Assembly (NCBI GenBank): GCA_024277955.1
Contig: JAJRUE010000001.1
Span: 1 to 13,522 of the forward strand
DNA length: 13,522 nucleotides
Reading direction: 5' to 3'
From: Alphaproteobacteria bacterium
GTDB lineage: Bacteria; Pseudomonadota; Alphaproteobacteria; Rhodobacterales; Rhodobacteraceae
Part shown: piece after piece, positions 12,508 through 13,522 of the stretch
Layout of the letters: every line of letters begins with the position of its first letter
Numbering within the stretch: the stretch's first letter is position 1
Program-made: the position numbers and the translations under genes
Notes under the pieces: model-generated
Told to the model about the DNA's origin: nothing
The model's input: only the letters and a program-made list of their open reading frames with translations
The model's database searches: none

Positions 12508-13522
12508 ATGCTCAGGAAAAAGACCAACGGGGTTGCGAGACGCCCCCAGCGGACAAGCCTCCTGTCTGACATTGCACAAAAGCCGGTGGACCGGCGCGCG
12601 TTCCTGCGCGGCTCGGGTCTGGCGATCGGCGGATTGGCCGCGATCGGCGCCACCGGTGGCACCGTCACCGCGGCTTCGGCCCAGCCCGCGATCAGCGGCG
12701 CGCTGAAAACCGTGAAATCGGTCTGCACCCACTGTTCGGTGGGGTGCACGGTGATCGCCGAACTGGACAACGGGGTCTGGGTCGGCCAGGAACCGGGCTG
12801 GGACAGCCCGTTCAACCTGGGCGCGCATTGCGCCAAGGGCGCCTCGGTGCGTGAACACGCCCACGGCGAACGCCGCCTGAAATACCCGATGAAGAAAGAG
12901 GGCGGCGAATGGAAGCGGATCAGCTGGGAGCAGGCGATCAACGAGATCGGCGACCAGATGCTGAAGATCCGCGACGAAAGCGGCCCCGACAGCGTCTACT
13001 GGCTGGGCAGCGCCAAGCACAGCAACGAACAGGCCTATCTGTTCCGCAAGTTCGCCGCCTACTGGGGCACCAACAACGTCGATCACCAGGCACGGATCTG
13101 CCACTCGACGACGGTGGCCGGGGTTGCGAACACATGGGGCTACGGCGCCATGACCAACAGCTATAACGACATCCACAATTCCAAGGCGATGATCCTGTTC
13201 GGCTCGAACCCGGCGGAAGCGCACCCGGTGTCGCTGCTGCATATCCTCAAGGCCAAGGAACAGAACAACGCGCCGCTGATCGTGGTCGATCCGCGCTTTA
13301 CCCGCACCGCGGCGCATGCCGACGAATACATGCGCATCCGGCCCGGCACCGATGTTGCGGTGATCTGGGGCCTGCTCTGGCACATCTTCGAAAACAGCTG
13401 GGAAGACAAGGACTTCATCCGCACCCGCGTCTACGGGATGGACGAAATCCGCGCCGAGGTGAAAAAGTGGACCCCCGACGAGGTCGAGCGCGTCTGCGGC
13501 GTCCCCGGCAGCCAGATGGAGC
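12508..13522 (+). CDS. fdhA: Formate dehydrogenase catalytic (alpha) subunit, Tat-exported, 3' partial
   Basis: The first 338 codons of a DMSO-reductase-family enzyme that oxidises formate to CO2 using a bis-pterin tungsten or molybdenum cofactor. The frame is open to the right edge. A Tat signal D-R29-R30-A-F-L-R is followed by a hydrophobic stretch and AQA, after the usual basic 28-residue leader. The [4Fe-4S] ligands are C73, C76, C80 and C108 (C-x2-C-x3-C-x27-C), followed by K110. The metal ligand is C198 with catalytic H199 in QARICHSTT, so this is the Cys rather than selenocysteine form. ANTWGYGAMTNSYNDI and FGSNPAEAHP follow as in FdnG/FdhA. The ATG has an AAGGGA ribosome site. Adjacent tup genes favour tungsten. 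Beta and cytochrome b subunits are expected beyond the window. Confidence 0.95.
   Translation, partial: MLRKKTNGVARRPQRTSLLSDIAQKPVDRRAFLRGSGLAIGGLAAIGATGGTVTAASAQPAISGALKTVKSVCTHCSVGCTVIAELDNGVWVGQEPGWDSPFNLGAHCAKGASVREHAHGERRLKYPMKKEGGEWKRISWEQAINEIGDQMLKIRDESGPDSVYWLGSAKHSNEQAYLFRKFAAYWGTNNVDHQARICHSTTVAGVANTWGYGAMTNSYNDIHNSKAMILFGSNPAEAHPVSLLHILKAKEQNNAPLIVVDPRFTRTAAHADEYMRIRPGTDVAVIWGLLWHIFENSWEDKDFIRTRVYGMDEIRAEVKKWTPDEVERVCGVPGSQME
12522..12552 (+). repeat. Direct repeat, second copy inside fdhA
   Basis: This is the partner of 12417-12443, with the same order of GACCAACGG, TTGCGAGACGCCCC and GCGG blocks and two 2-nt insertions. It encodes part of the basic leader before the Tat motif. 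Confidence 0.7.

Noticed and set aside
12407..12706. Alternative 99-residue gene across the fdhA start
   Set aside because: It overlaps the Tat signal coding region of fdhA in another frame and shows no family features; only the small duplicated VARRP-coding stretch is of note.
13099..13101. Selenocysteine at the formate dehydrogenase active site
   Set aside because: The codon is TGC (Cys198), and the frame runs on with no in-frame TGA.

Overview
The base composition (very GC-rich, third positions almost all G or C) and the gene families (DUF3305, DUF3306, DUF6494, DUF6505-like, a DUF4444-type ligase) point to an alphaproteobacterial chromosome, most likely Rhodobacteraceae. The species cannot be read from the window. 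There is no sign of phage, insertion sequence, CRISPR array, tRNA or rRNA. The many long antisense open frames are high-GC shadows of the real genes.

Layout, left to right. (1) 1-1425, plus strand: the 3' end of a sugar ABC-transporter permease, followed 13 nt later by a beta-lactamase-fold serine hydrolase. (2) 1579-4094, plus strand: a tungstate ABC transporter in the order tupB (permease), tupC (ATPase), tupA (periplasmic binding protein). A 228-nt gap between tupB and tupC carries a perfect 15-bp palindrome. (3) 4133-4195: two stacked GC-rich hairpins in the convergent gap. (4) 6847-4275, minus strand: a tight operon of DUF6494 protein, Mrp-type Fe-S carrier ATPase, degenerate biotin/lipoate-ligase-like protein and DUF6505-like protein. 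(5) 6925-7698, plus strand: a periplasmic cytochrome c whose N-terminal half looks like a cut-down TupA-type binding protein. (6) 9704-7716, minus strand: a large four-cluster ferredoxin-like protein. (7) 9705-10163: a 459-nt divergent control region with a 12-bp tandem repeat and two palindromes resembling the one in the tup gap. (8) 10164 to the right edge, plus strand: DUF3305, DUF3306, TorD-family chaperone, a small Tat-signal protein and the start of the formate dehydrogenase catalytic subunit, with catalytic Cys and a Tat signal.

Working model (inference). TupABC imports tungstate for the pterin cofactor of an exported formate dehydrogenase. TorD, the small Tat protein, DUF3305/3306, Mrp and DUF6494 help assemble or export it, and the ferredoxin-like protein and cytochrome c carry electrons or sense its state. 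Two observations deserve the most attention. The cytochrome c appears to contain one lobe of a tungstate-binding-protein fold. A shared GGACAA-N-TTGTCC palindrome, paired at about 42-bp spacing, occurs both in the tup operon and in front of the formate dehydrogenase operon, which suggests one unidentified regulator for metal uptake and enzyme.
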